From the NCBI GenBank assembly GCA_963930735.1, contig CAWVNZ010002372.1, positions 47,097 through 111,096 of the forward strand: a stretch of 64,000 nt of DNA, in the 5' to 3' direction. The notes beneath the pieces were generated by a model. It was not told the origin of the DNA. It ran no database searches and saw only the letters and a list, made by a program, of their open reading frames with translations. Positions 26,701 through 39,899 of the stretch are shown here, piece by piece. The stretch is from Dioctria linearis. Taxonomy: Eukaryota; Arthropoda; Insecta; Diptera; Asilidae. The translations under genes and the position numbers were made by a program. Numbering within the stretch: the stretch's first letter is position 1; each line of letters begins with the position of its first letter.

Positions 26701-27167
26701 AGTAAATTTTTCAAAAATATATTTTATACTGTCGCAAATTTTAATTACGCCACGGATTGCCTTTTCTGTAGTAAATTTTTCAAAAAATAATTTTATACTG
26801 TCGCAAATTTTAAATACGCCAGGGATTGCGTTTTCTGTAGTAAATTTTTCAAAAATGTATTTTATACTGTCGCAAATTTTAAATACACCAGGGATTGCCT
26901 TTTCTGTAGAAAATTTTTCAAAAAATAATTTTATACTGTCGCAAATTTTAAATACGCCAGGGATTGCCTTTTCTATAGTAAATTACTCAAAAAATAATTT
27001 TTTACTGTCGCAAATTTTAATTACGCCAGGGATTGCCTTTTCTATAGTAAATTTTTCAAAAAATAATTTTATAGTGTCGCAAATTTTAAATACGCCAGGG
27101 ATTGCCTTTTCTATAGTAAATTTTTCAAAAATGAATTTTTTTACTGTCGCAAATTTTAAATACGCCA

Positions 27168-29085
27168 GTGATTGCCTTTTCTATAGTAAATTTTGCAAAA
27201 AATAATTTTTTACTGTCGCAAATTTTAAATACGCCAGGGATTGCCTTTTCTGTAGTAAATTTTTCAAAAATGAATTTTTTGCTGTCGCAAATTTTAAATG
27301 CGCCAGGTATTGCCTTTTCTATAGTAAATTTTACAAAAAATAATTTTTTACAATCGCAAATTTTAAATATGGCAGGGATTGCCTTTTCTATAGTAAATTT
27401 TTCAAAAATTAATATTTTACTGTCGCAAATTTTAAATACGCCAGGGATTGCCTTTGCTATAGTAAATTATACAAAAAATAGTTTTTTACTGTCGCAAATA
27501 TTAAACACGCCAGGGATTGCCTTTTCTATAGTAAATTTTCCAAAAAATAATTTTTTACTGTCGCAAATTTTAAATACGCCAGGGATTGGCTTGTCTATAG
27601 TAAATTTTTCAAAAAATAATTTTTTACTGTCGCAAATTTTAATTGCGCCAAGGATTGCCTTTTCTATACTAAATTTTTCAAAAAATAATTTTTTATTGTC
27701 GCACATTTTAAATTCGCCAGGGATTGCCTTTTCTATAGTAAATTTTTCAAAAATTAATTTTTTACTGTCGCAAATTTTAATACGCCATGGATTGCCTTTT
27801 CTATAGTAAATTTTGCAAAAAATAATTTTTTAATGTAGCAAATTTTAATTACGCCAGGTATTACCTTTTCTATAGCAAATTATTCAAAAAATAATTTTTT
27901 AGTGTCGCAAATTTTAATTACGCCAGGGATTGCCTTTTCTATAGTAAATTCTTCAAAAAATAATCTTATACTGGCGCAAATTTTAAACACGCCAGGGATT
28001 GCCTTTTCTATAGTAAATTTTTCAAAAAATAACTTTATACTGTCGCAAATTTTAAATACGCTAGGGATTGCCTTTTCTATAGTACATTTTTCAAAAATTT
28101 ATTTTATACTCTCGCAAATTTTAAATTCGCCAGGGATTGCCTTTTCTATAGTAAATTTTGCAAAAAATAATTTTTTACTGTCGCAAATTTTAAATACGCC
28201 AGGGATTGCCTTTTCTGTAGTAAGTTTTTCAAAAATGAATTTTTTGCTGTCGCAAATTTTAAATACGCCAGGTATTGCCTTTTCTATAGTAAATTTTACA
28301 AAAAATAATTTTTTACAATCGCAAATTTTAAATACGGCAGGGATTGCCTTTTTTATAGTAAATTTTGCAAAAAATAATTTTTTACTGTCGCAAATTTTAA
28401 ATACGCCAGGGATTGCCTTTTCTATAGTAAAATATTCGAAAAATAATTTTTTACTGTCGCAAATTTTAACTACTCCAGGGATTGCCTTTTCTATAGTAAA
28501 TTTTTCAAAAAATAATTTTATACTGTCGCAAATTGTAAATACGCCAGGGTTTGCCTTTTCTATAGTAAATTTTTCAAAAAATTATTTTTACTGCCGCAAA
28601 TTTTAAATAGTAAATTTTTCAAAAATTAATATTTTACTGTCGCAAATTTTAAATACGCCAGGGATTGCCTTTTCTATACTAAATTTTTCACAAAATAATT
28701 TTTTATTGTCGCAAATTTTAAATACGCCAGGGATTGCCTTTTCTATAGTAAAATATTCAAAAAATAATTTTTTACTGTCGCATATTTTAAATGCGACAGG
28801 GATTTCCTTTTCTAAAGTAAATTTTGCAAAAAATAATTTTATACAGTCGCAAATTTTAAATACGCCAGGGATTGCCTTTTCTATAGTAAATTTTTCAAAA
28901 ATTAATTTTTTACTATCGCAAATTTTAAATACGCCAGGGATTGCTTTTTCTATAGTAAATTTTTCAAAAATTAATTTTTTACTGTCGTAAATTTTAAATA
29001 CGCCAGGGATTGCCTTTTCTATAGTAAATTATTCAAAAAATAATTTTTTACTGGCGCAAATTTTAAATACGCCAGGGATTGCGTT
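27168..29085 (+). repeat. Long co-linear duplicate D, second copy
   Basis: Partner of 18735-20540. It has one monomer fewer near 27.4 kb and three more near 28.2-28.4 kb, a clear example of whole-monomer gains and losses inside an otherwise conserved order. Confidence 0.85.
28590..28635 (+). repeat. Core-deleted short monomer, copy 6
   Basis: A 46-bp monomer with the same 23-bp loss and the same missing-follower arrangement as the copies at 20019 and 22339, so these three form one sub-lineage. Confidence 0.93.
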
Positions 29086-31978
29086 TTCTATAGTAAATTT
29101 TTCAAAAATTAATTTTTTACTGTCGCAAATTTTAAATACGCAAGGGATTGCCCTTTCTATAGTAAATTTTTCAAATAATAATTTTTTACTGTCGCAAATT
29201 TTAAATACGCCAGGGACTGCGTTTTCTATAGTAAATTTTGCAAAAAACAATTTTGTACTGTCACAAATTTTAAATACGCCAGGGATTGCCTTTTCTATAG
29301 TAAATTATTCAAAAATAATTCTTTACTGTCGCAAATTTTAACTATGCCAGGGATTGCCTTTTCTGTAGTAAATTTTTCAAAAAATAATTTTATATGTCGC
29401 AAATTTTAAATACGCCAGGGATTGCCTTTTCTGTAGTAAATTTTTCAAAAATGTATTTTATACTGTCGCAAATTTTAATTACGCCAGGGATTGCCTTTTC
29501 TGTAGTAAATTTTTCAAAAAATAATTTTATACTGTCGCAAATTTTAAATACGCCAGGGATTACCTTTTCTGTAGTAAATTTTTCAAAAATGTATTTTATA
29601 CTGTCGCAAATTTTAAATACACCAGGGATTGCCTTTTCTGTAGAAAATTTTTCAAAAAATAATTTTATACTGTCGCAAATTTTAAATACGCCAGGGATTG
29701 CCTTTTCTATTGTAAAATATTCAAAAAATATTTTTTTAATGTCGCAAATTTTAAATGCGACAGGGATTTCCTTTTCTAAAGTAAATTTTGCAAAAAATAA
29801 TTTTATACAGTCGCAAATTTTAAATACGCCAAGGATTGCCTTTTCTATAGTAAATTTTTCAAAAATTAATTTTTTACTATCGCAAATTTTAAATACGCCA
29901 GGGATTGCCATTTCTATAGTAAATTTTTCAAAAATTAAATTTTTACTGTCGTAAATTTTAAATACGCCAGGGATTGCCTTTTCTATAATAAATTATTCAA
30001 AAAATAATTTTTTACTGGCGCAAATTTTAAATACGCCAGGGATTGCCTTTTCTATAGTAAATTTTGCAAAAAATAATTTTTTACTGTCGCAAATTTTAAA
30101 TACGCCAGGGTTTGCCGTTTCTGTAGTAAATTATTCAAAAAATAATTTTATACTGTCGCACATTTTAAATACGCCAGGGACTGCCTTTTCTATAGTAAAT
30201 TTTTCAAAAACTAATTTTTTACTGTCGCAAATTTTAATTACACCAGGGATTGCCTTTTCTATAGCAAATTTTTGAAAAATTAATTTTTTACTGTCGCAAA
30301 TTTTAAATACGCCAGGGATTGCCTTTTATATAGTAAATTATTCAAACAATAATTTTTTACTGTCGCAAATTTTAAATACGCTAGGGATTGCCTATTCTAT
30401 AGTAAATTATTCAAAAAATAATTTTTTACTGGCGCAAATTTTAAATACGCCAGGGATTGCGTTTTCTATAGTAAATTTTGCAAAAAATAATTTTTTAATG
30501 TCGCAAATTTTAAATACGCCAGGGATTGGCTTGTCTATAGTAAATTTTTCAAAAAATAATTTTTTACTGTCGCAAATTTTAATTGCGCCAGGCACTGCCT
30601 TTTCTATAGTAAATTATTCTAAAATTAATTTTATACTGTCGCAAATTTTAAACACGCCAGGGATTGCCTTTTCTATAGTAAATTATTCAAAAAATAATTT
30701 TTTACTGTCGCAAATTTTAAATACGCCATGGATTGCCTTTTCTATAGTAAATTTTTCAAAAATTAATTTTTTACTGTCGCAAATTTTAAATACGCAAGGT
30801 ATTGCCCTTTCTATAGTAAATTTTTCAAATAATAATTTTTTACTGTCGCAAATTTTAAATACGCCAGGGACTGCGTTTTCTATAGTAAATTTTGCAAAAA
30901 ACAATTTTATACTGTCACAAATTTTAAATACGCCAGGGATTGCCTTTTCTATAGTAAATTATTCAAAAATAATTTTTTACTGTCGCAAATTTTAACTATG
31001 CCAGGGATTGCCTTTTCTGTAGTAAATTTTTCAAAAAATAATTTTATATGTCGCAAATTTTAAATACGCCAGGGATTGCCTTTTCTGTAGTAAATTTTTC
31101 AGAAATGTATTTTATACTGTCGCAAATTTTAATTACGCCAGGGATTGCCTTTTCTGTAGTAAATTTTTCAAAAAATAATTTTATACTGTCGCAAATTTTA
31201 AATACGCCAGGGATTGCCTTTTCTGTAGTAAATTTTTCAAAAATGTATTTTATACTGTCGCAAATTTTAAATACACCAGGGATTGCCTTTTCTGTAGAAA
31301 ATTTTTCAAAAAATAATTTTATACTGTCGCAAATTTTAAATACGCCAGGGATTGCCTTTTCTATAGTAAATTACTCAAAAAATAATTTTTTACTGTCGCA
31401 AATTTTAATTACGCCAGGGATTGCCTTTTCTATAGTAAATTTTTCAAAAAATAATTTTTTACTGTCGCAAATTTTAAATACGCCAGGGATTGCCTTTTCT
31501 ATAGTAAATTATTCAAACAATAATTTTTTACTGTCGCAAATTTTAAATACGCTAGGGATTGCCTATTCTATAGTACATTTTTCAAAAAATAATTTTTTGC
31601 TGTCGCAAATTTTAAATACGCCACGGATTGCCTTTTCTATAGTAAATTTTTCAAAAACTAATTTTTTACTGTCGCAAATTTTAATTACACCAGGGATTGC
31701 CTTTTCTATAGCAAATTTTTGAAAAATTAATTTTTTAGTGTCGCAAATTTTAAATACGCCAGGGATTGCCTTTTCTATAGTAAATTATTCAAAAAATAAT
31801 TTTTTCCTGTCGCAAATTTTGAATGCTCCAGGGATTGCCTTTTCTATAGTAAATTTTGCAAAAAATAATTTTTTACTGTCGTAAATTTTAAATACGCCAG
31901 GGATTGCATTTTCTATAGTAAATTATTCAAAAAATAATTTTTTACTGTCGCAAATTTTAAATACGCCATGGATTGCCT
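29085..31978 (+). repeat. 2,894-bp tandem duplication, first unit
   Basis: About 42 monomers. Positions 29085-31458 match 31979-34352 at a constant 2,894-bp offset with no difference that I noticed on reading. Private variants are shared: AATTCTTTACTG (near 29318), GCCTTTTATATAG (near 30325), GCAAGGTATTGCCC (near 30796) and TTTCAGAAATG (near 31098). The remaining 31458-31978 comes from another left-domain segment. Confidence 0.92.
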
Positions 31979-34352
31979 TTTCTATAGTAAATTTTTCAAA
32001 AATTAATTTTTTACTGTCGCAAATTTTAAATACGCAAGGGATTGCCCTTTCTATAGTAAATTTTTCAAATAATAATTTTTTACTGTCGCAAATTTTAAAT
32101 ACGCCAGGGACTGCGTTTTCTATAGTAAATTTTGCAAAAAACAATTTTGTACTGTCACAAATTTTAAATACGCCAGGGATTGCCTTTTCTATAGTAAATT
32201 ATTCAAAAATAATTCTTTACTGTCGCAAATTTTAACTATGCCAGGGATTGCCTTTTCTGTAGTAAATTTTTCAAAAAATAATTTTATATGTCGCAAATTT
32301 TAAATACGCCAGGGATTGCCTTTTCTGTAGTAAATTTTTCAAAAATGTATTTTATACTGTCGCAAATTTTAATTACGCCAGGGATTGCCTTTTCTGTAGT
32401 AAATTTTTCAAAAAATAATTTTATACTGTCGCAAATTTTAAATACGCCAGGGATTACCTTTTCTGTAGTAAATTTTTCAAAAATGTATTTTATACTGTCG
32501 CAAATTTTAAATACACCAGGGATTGCCTTTTCTGTAGAAAATTTTTCAAAAAATAATTTTATACTGTCGCAAATTTTAAATACGCCAGGGATTGCCTTTT
32601 CTATTGTAAAATATTCAAAAAATATTTTTTTAATGTCGCAAATTTTAAATGCGACAGGGATTTCCTTTTCTAAAGTAAATTTTGCAAAAAATAATTTTAT
32701 ACAGTCGCAAATTTTAAATACGCCAAGGATTGCCTTTTCTATAGTAAATTTTTCAAAAATTAATTTTTTACTATCGCAAATTTTAAATACGCCAGGGATT
32801 GCCATTTCTATAGTAAATTTTTCAAAAATTAAATTTTTACTGTCGTAAATTTTAAATACGCCAGGGATTGCCTTTTCTATAATAAATTATTCAAAAAATA
32901 ATTTTTTACTGGCGCAAATTTTAAATACGCCAGGGATTGCCTTTTCTATAGTAAATTTTGCAAAAAATAATTTTTTACTGTCGCAAATTTTAAATACGCC
33001 AGGGTTTGCCGTTTCTGTAGTAAATTATTCAAAAAATAATTTTATACTGTCGCACATTTTAAATACGCCAGGGACTGCCTTTTCTATAGTAAATTTTTCA
33101 AAAACTAATTTTTTACTGTCGCAAATTTTAATTACACCAGGGATTGCCTTTTCTATAGCAAATTTTTGAAAAATTAATTTTTTACTGTCGCAAATTTTAA
33201 ATACGCCAGGGATTGCCTTTTATATAGTAAATTATTCAAACAATAATTTTTTACTGTCGCAAATTTTAAATACGCTAGGGATTGCCTATTCTATAGTAAA
33301 TTATTCAAAAAATAATTTTTTACTGGCGCAAATTTTAAATACGCCAGGGATTGCGTTTTCTATAGTAAATTTTGCAAAAAATAATTTTTTAATGTCGCAA
33401 ATTTTAAATACGCCAGGGATTGGCTTGTCTATAGTAAATTTTTCAAAAAATAATTTTTTACTGTCGCAAATTTTAATTGCGCCAGGCACTGCCTTTTCTA
33501 TAGTAAATTATTCTAAAATTAATTTTATACTGTCGCAAATTTTAAACACGCCAGGGATTGCCTTTTCTATAGTAAATTATTCAAAAAATAATTTTTTACT
33601 GTCGCAAATTTTAAATACGCCATGGATTGCCTTTTCTATAGTAAATTTTTCAAAAATTAATTTTTTACTGTCGCAAATTTTAAATACGCAAGGTATTGCC
33701 CTTTCTATAGTAAATTTTTCAAATAATAATTTTTTACTGTCGCAAATTTTAAATACGCCAGGGACTGCGTTTTCTATAGTAAATTTTGCAAAAAACAATT
33801 TTATACTGTCACAAATTTTAAATACGCCAGGGATTGCCTTTTCTATAGTAAATTATTCAAAAATAATTTTTTACTGTCGCAAATTTTAACTATGCCAGGG
33901 ATTGCCTTTTCTGTAGTAAATTTTTCAAAAAATAATTTTATATGTCGCAAATTTTAAATACGCCAGGGATTGCCTTTTCTGTAGTAAATTTTTCAGAAAT
34001 GTATTTTATACTGTCGCAAATTTTAATTACGCCAGGGATTGCCTTTTCTGTAGTAAATTTTTCAAAAAATAATTTTATACTGTCGCAAATTTTAAATACG
34101 CCAGGGATTGCCTTTTCTGTAGTAAATTTTTCAAAAATGTATTTTATACTGTCGCAAATTTTAAATACACCAGGGATTGCCTTTTCTGTAGAAAATTTTT
34201 CAAAAAATAATTTTATACTGTCGCAAATTTTAAATACGCCAGGGATTGCCTTTTCTATAGTAAATTACTCAAAAAATAATTTTTTACTGTCGCAAATTTT
34301 AATTACGCCAGGGATTGCCTTTTCTATAGTAAATTTTTCAAAAAATAATTTT
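31979..34352 (+). repeat. 2,894-bp tandem duplication, second unit
   Basis: Repeats 29085-31458, including all the private variants listed for the first unit, and diverges after about 34352. The constant offset and lack of visible mutations make it the youngest large event in the window, unless it is an assembly artefact. Confidence 0.92.
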
Positions 34353-34630
34353 ATAGTGTCGCAAATTTTAAATACGCCAGGGATTGCCTTTTCTACAGTA
34401 AATTTTTCAAAAATGAATTTTTTTACTGTCGCAAATTTTAAATACGCCAGGTGTTGCCTTTTCTATACTAAATTTTTCACAAAATAATTTTTTATTGTCG
34501 CACATTTTAAATTCGCCAGGGATTGCCTTTTCTATAGTAAATTTTTCAAAAATTAAGTTTTTACTGTCGCAAATTTTAAATACGCCAGGGATTGCCTTTT
34601 CTATAGTAAATTTTTCAAAAAATTATTTTT

Positions 34631-34676
34631 ATTGCCGCAAATTTTAAATAGTAAATTTTTCAAAAATTAATATTTT
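34631..34676 (+). repeat. Core-deleted short monomer, copy 7
   Basis: A 46-bp monomer starting ATTGCCGC. The GTCGCACATT/AAATTCGCC follower is present here, but its core reads GGGATTGCC rather than the GGGATTACC seen after copies 1-3. Confidence 0.93.
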
Positions 34677-35572
34677 ACTGTCGCAAATTTTAAATACGCC
34701 AGGGATTGCCTTTTCTATACTAAATTTTTCACAAAATAATTTTTTATTGTCGCACATTTTAAATTCGCCAGGGATTGCCTTTTCTATAGTAAATTTTTCA
34801 AAAATTAAGTTTTTACTGTCGCAAATTTTAAATACGCCAGGGATTGCCTTTTCTATAGTAAAATATTCAAAAAATAATTTTTTACTGTCGCATATTTTAA
34901 ATGCGACAGGGATTTCCTTTTCTAAAGTAAATTTTGCAAAAAATAATTTTATACAGTCGCAAATTTTAAATACGCCAGGGATTGCCTTTTCTATAGTAAA
35001 TTTTTCCAAAAATAACTTTATACTGTCGCAAATTTTAAATACGCTAGGGATTGCCTTTTCTATAGTACATTTTTCAAAAATTTATTTTATACTCTCGCAA
35101 ATTTTAAATACGCCAGGGATTGCCTTTTCTATAGTAAATTTTGCAAAAAATAATTTTTTACTGTCGCAAATTTTAAATACGCCAGGGATTGCCTTTTCTG
35201 TAGTAAATTTTTCAAAAATGAATTTTTTGCTGTCGCAAATTTTAAATACGCCAGGTATTGCCTTTTCTATAGTAAATTTTACAAAAAATAATTTTTTACA
35301 ATCGCAAATTTTAAATACGGCAGGGATTGCCTTTTCTATAGTAAATTTTGCAAAAAATAATTTTTTACTGTCGCAAATTTTAAATACGCCAGGGATTGAC
35401 TTTTCTATAGTAAAATATTCGAAAAATAATTTTTTACTGTCGCAAATTTTAACTACTCCAGGGATTGCCTTTTCTATAGTAAATTTTCCAAAAAATAACT
35501 TTATACTGTCGCAAATTGTAAATACGCCAGGGTTTGCTTTTTCTATAGTAAATTTTTGAAAAAATTATTTTT
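34631..35572 (+). repeat. Higher-order block 7 (942 bp, 14 monomers)
   Basis: The shortest marker-to-marker block. Its second half, including the unusual GGGATTGACTTTT core near 35395, recurs at about 46.5-47.1 kb before the last marker, so this 14-monomer order has been copied about 11.5 kb away. Confidence 0.87.
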
Positions 35573-35618
35573 AGTGTCGCAAATTTTAAATAGTAAATTT
35601 TTCAAAAATTAATATTTT
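35573..35618 (+). repeat. Core-deleted short monomer, copy 8
   Basis: A 46-bp monomer starting AGTGTCGC, only 942 bp after the previous copy, which gives the shortest inter-marker block in the window (14 monomers). Confidence 0.93.
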
Positions 35619-38600
35619 ACTGTCGCAAATTTTAAATACGCCAGGGATTGCCTTTTCTATACTAAATTTTTCACAAAATAATTTTTTATTGTCGCACATT
35701 TTAAATTCGCCAGGGATTGCCTTTTCTATAGTAAATTTTTCAAAAATTAAGTTTTTACTGCCGCAAATTTTAAATACGCCAGGGATTGCCTTTTCTATAG
35801 TAAAATATTCAAAAAATAATTTTTTACTGTCGCATATTTTAAATGCGACAGGGATTTCCTTTTCTAAAGTAAATTTTGCACAAAATAATTTTATACAGTC
35901 GCAAATTTTAAATAAGCCAGGGATTGCCTTTTCTATAGTAAATTTTTCAAAAATTAATTTTTTACTATCGCAAATTTTAAATACGCCAGGGATAGCCTTT
36001 TCTATAGTAAATTTTGCAAAAAATAATTTTTTACTGTCGCAAATTTTAAATACGCCAGGGATTGCCTTTTCTATAGTAAAATATTCAAAAAATAATTTTT
36101 TACTGGCGCAAATTTTAAATACGCCAGGGATTGCCTTTTCTATAGTAAATTTTGCAAAAAATAATTTTTTACTGTCGCAAATTTTAAATACGCCAGGGAT
36201 TGGCTTGTCTATAGTAAATTTTTCAAAAAATAATTTTTTACTGTCGCAAATTTTAATTGCGCCAGGCACTGCCTTTTCTATAGTAAATTATTCTAAAATT
36301 AATTTTATACTGTCGCAAATTTTAAATACGCCAGGGATTGCCCTTTCTATAGTAAATTATTCAAACAATAATTTTTTACTGTCGCAAATTTTAAATACGC
36401 TAGGGATTGCCTTTTCTATAGTACATTTTTCAAAAAATAATTTTTTACTGTCGCAAATTTTAAATACGCCACGGATTGCCTTTTCTATAGTAAATTTTGC
36501 ATAAAATAATTTTTTACTGTCGCAAATTTTAAATACGCCAGGGTTTGCCGTTTCTGTAGTAAATTATTCAAAAAATACTTTTATACTGCCGCACATTTTA
36601 AATACGCCAGGGATTGCCTTTTATATAGTAAATTTTTCAAAAACTAATTTTTTACTGTCGCAAATTTTAATTACGCCAGGCAGTGCCTTTTCTATAGCAA
36701 ATTTTTGAAAAATTAATTTTTTACTGTCGCAAATTTTAAATACGCCAGGGATTGCCTTTTCTATAGTAAATTATTCAAAAAATAATTTTTTCCTGTCGCA
36801 AATTTTGAATGCTCCAGGGATTGCCTTTTCTATAGTAAATTTTGCAAAAAATAATTTTTTACTGTCGTAAATTTTAAATACGCCAGGGATTGCATTTTCT
36901 ATAGTAAATTATTCAAAAAATAATTTTTTACTGTCGCAAGTTTTAAATACGCCATGGATTGCCTTTTCTATAGTAAATTTTTCAAAAATTAATTTTTTAC
37001 TGTCGAAAATTTTAAATACGCCAGGCATTGCCTTTTCTATAGTAAATTATTCAAAAAATAATTTTATACTGTCGCAAATTTTATATACGCCAGGGATTGC
37101 CTTTTCTATAGTAAATTTTTGAAAAATTAATTTTTTACTGTCGCAAATTTTAAATACGCCAGGGATTGCCTTTTCTATAGTAAATTATTCAAAAAATAAT
37201 TTTTTCCTGTCGCAAATTTTAAATGCTCCAGGGATTGCCTTTTCTATAGTAAATTTTGCAAAAAATAATTTTTTACTGTCGTAAATTTTAAATACGCCAG
37301 GGATTGCATTTTCTATAGTAAATTATTCAAAAAATAATTTTTTACTGTCGCAAATTTTAAATACGCCATGGATTGCCTTTTCTATAGTAAATTTTTCAAA
37401 AATTATTTTTTTACTGTCGCAAATTTTAAATACTCCAGGCATTGCCTTTTCTATAGTAAATTATTCAAAAAATAATTTTATACTGTCGCAAATTTTAAAT
37501 ACGCCAGAGATTACCTTTTCTATAGTAAATTTTGCAAAAAATAATTTTTACTGTCGCAAATTTTAAATACGCCAGGGATTTCCTTTTCTATAGTAAATTT
37601 TTCAAAAATTAATTTAATACTGTCGCAAATTTTAAATACGGCAGGGATTGCCTTTTCTATAGTAAATTTTGCAAAAAATAATTTTATACTGTCGCCAATT
37701 TTAAATACGCCAGGGATTGCCTTTTCTATAGTAAATTATTCAAAATTAATTTTTTACTGTCGCAAATTTTAAATACGCCAGGGATTGCCTTTTCTATAGT
37801 AAATTTTGCAAAAAATAACTTTTTACTGTCGGAAATTTTAAATACGCCAGGGTTTGCCTACCTACAGTAAATTATTCAAATAAAAATTTTATACTGTCGC
37901 AAATTTTAAATACGCCACGGATTGCCTTTTCTATAGTAAATTTTGCAAAAAATAATTTTATACTGTCGCCAATTTTAAATACGCCAGGGATCGCCTTTTC
38001 TATAGTAAATTATTCAAAAAATAATTTTATATTGTCGCAAATTTTAAATACGCCAGGGATTGCCTTTTCTATAGTAAATTATTCAAAAAATAATTTTATA
38101 CTGTCGCAAATTTTAAATACGCCAGGGATTGCCTTTTCTATAGTAAATTATTCAAAAAATAATTTTTTAGTGTCGGAAATTTTAAATACGCCAGGTATTG
38201 CCTTTTCTATAGTAAACTATTCAAAAAATAATTTTTTCTTGTCGCAAATTTTAAATACGCCAGGGATTGCCTTTTTATAGTAAATTTTGCAAAAAATAAT
38301 TTTTTACTGTCGCAAATTTTAAATACGCCAGGGATTACCTTTTCTATAGTAAATTATTAAAAAACTAATTTTATACTGTCGCAAATTTTAAATGCGCCAC
38401 GGATTGCCTTTTCTATAGTAAATTATTCAAAAAATAATTGTTTACTGTCGCAAATTTTAAAAATGCCAGGGATTGCCTTTTCTATAGTAAATTTTTCAAA
38501 AATTAATTTTATACTGTCGGAAATTTTAAATACGCCAGGGATTGCCTTTTCTATAGTAAATTTTGCAAAAAATAATTTTTTACTGTCGCAAATTTTAAAT

Positions 38601-38788
38601 ACGCCAGGGATTTCCTTTTCTATAGTAAATTTTTCAAAAACTAATTTTATACTGTCGCAAATTTTAAATGCGCCAGGGATTGCCTTTTCTATAGTAAATT
38701 ATTCAAAAAATAATTTTTTACTGTCGCAAATTTTAAATACGCCAGGGATTACCTTTTCTATAGTAAATTATTCAAAAAATAATTTTTT

Positions 38789-38857
38789 ACTGTCACAAAT
38801 TTTAAACATGCCAGCGATTGCCTTTTCTATAGTAAATGTTTCAAAAATTAATTTTAT
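38789..38857 (+). repeat. Right-domain monomer subtype (AACATGCC / AAATGTTTC)
   Basis: A 69-bp copy with AAACATGCC before the core and hinge AAATGTTTCAAAAATTAA. This pair of changes recurs in the right domain (for example near 39580, 42940, 43690, 45620, 51310, 52550, 53310, 54550, 55310, 56070, 57650, 58410, 59990 and 60340) and is absent as a pair from the left domain. It often sits at or next to the places where HOR copies switch register. Confidence 0.9.
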
Positions 38858-39899
38858 ACTGTCGCAAATTTTAAATACGCCAGGGATTGCCTTTTCTATA
38901 GTAAATTTTGCAAAAAGAATTTTTTAATGTCGCAAATTTTAAATACGCCAGGGATTTCCTTTTCTATAGTAAATTTTTCAAAAACTAATTTTATACTGTC
39001 GCAAATTTTAAATGTGCCAGGGATTGCCTTTTCTATAGTAAATTATTCAAAAAATAATTTTTTACTGTCGCAAATTTTAAATACGCCAGGGATTGCCTTT
39101 TCTAAAGTAAATTTTGCAAAAAAATAATTTTATACAGTCCCAAATTTTAAATACGCCAGGGATTGCCTTTTCTAAAGTAAATTTTGCAAATAATAATTTT
39201 ATACAGTCCAAAATTTTAACTACTCCAGGGATTGCCTTTTCTATAGTAAATGTTTCAAAAATTAATTTTATACTGTCGCAAATTTTAAATACGCCGGGGA
39301 TTGCCTTTTCTGTAGTAAATTTTACAAAAAATAATTTTATACTGTCACAAACTTTTAAATACGCCAGGGATTGCCTTTTCTATAGTAAAATATTCAGAAA
39401 ATAATTTTATACTGTCGCAAATTTTAAATACGTCAGCGATTGCCTTTCCTATAGTAAATTATTCAAAAAATAATTTTTTACTGTCGCAAATTTTAAATAC
39501 GCCAGGGATTGCCTTTTCTATAGTAAATTATTCAAATAATAATTTTTTACTGTCGCAAATTTTAAACATGCCAGGGATTGCCTTTTCTATAGTAAATGTT
39601 TCAAAAATTAATTTTATACTGTCGCAAATTTTAAATACGCCAGGGATTGCCTTTTCTGTAGTAAATTTTACAAAAAATAATTTTATACTGTCACAAACTT
39701 TTAGATACGCCAGGGATTGCCTTTTCTATAGTAAAATATTCAGAAAATAATTTTATACTGTCGCAAATTTTAAATCCGCCAGGTATTGCCTTTTCTATAG
39801 TAAATTATTCAAAAAATAATTTTTTACTGTCGCAAATTTTAAATACGCCAGGGATTGCCTTTTCTAAAGTAAATTTTGCAAATAATAATTTTATACAGT

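Larger units (their letters stand above)
22339..28589 (+). repeat. Higher-order block 5 (6,251 bp, about 91 monomers)
   Basis: Begins as a copy of block 4, drops about 480 bp (seven monomers) near 23790, then rejoins the block 4 order. Further on it matches other left-domain segments, for example about 26.1-26.9 kb against 21.1-21.9 kb at a 5,010-bp offset. Confidence 0.84.
28590..34630 (+). repeat. Higher-order block 6 (6,041 bp, about 88 monomers)
   Basis: Mostly made of a 2,894-bp tandem duplication (see 29085 and 31979). It ends with a hybrid near 34440-34500, where a GGTGTTGCC monomer is fused to the CACAAAATAA monomer that normally follows the short marker. Confidence 0.86.
35573..39170 (+). 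repeat. Long co-linear duplicate E (partner 40032-43285)
   Basis: Matches the partner at 4,459 bp up to about 37990 and at 4,115 bp afterwards, so this copy has five more monomers (344 bp) at about 37990-38340. It carries the left-type to right-type switch at about 37.5 kb, which is therefore duplicated as well. Shared markers include GTCGAAAATTTT (37002 and 41461) and GTTTGCCTACCTACAG (37852 and 42311). Confidence 0.9.

Noticed and set aside
39340..39400. Single-base indels such as CAAACTTTTAAATACG as programmed frameshift sites
   Set aside because: They lie in homopolymer-rich sequence and appear as copied or random indels; with no credible gene there is no frame to shift.
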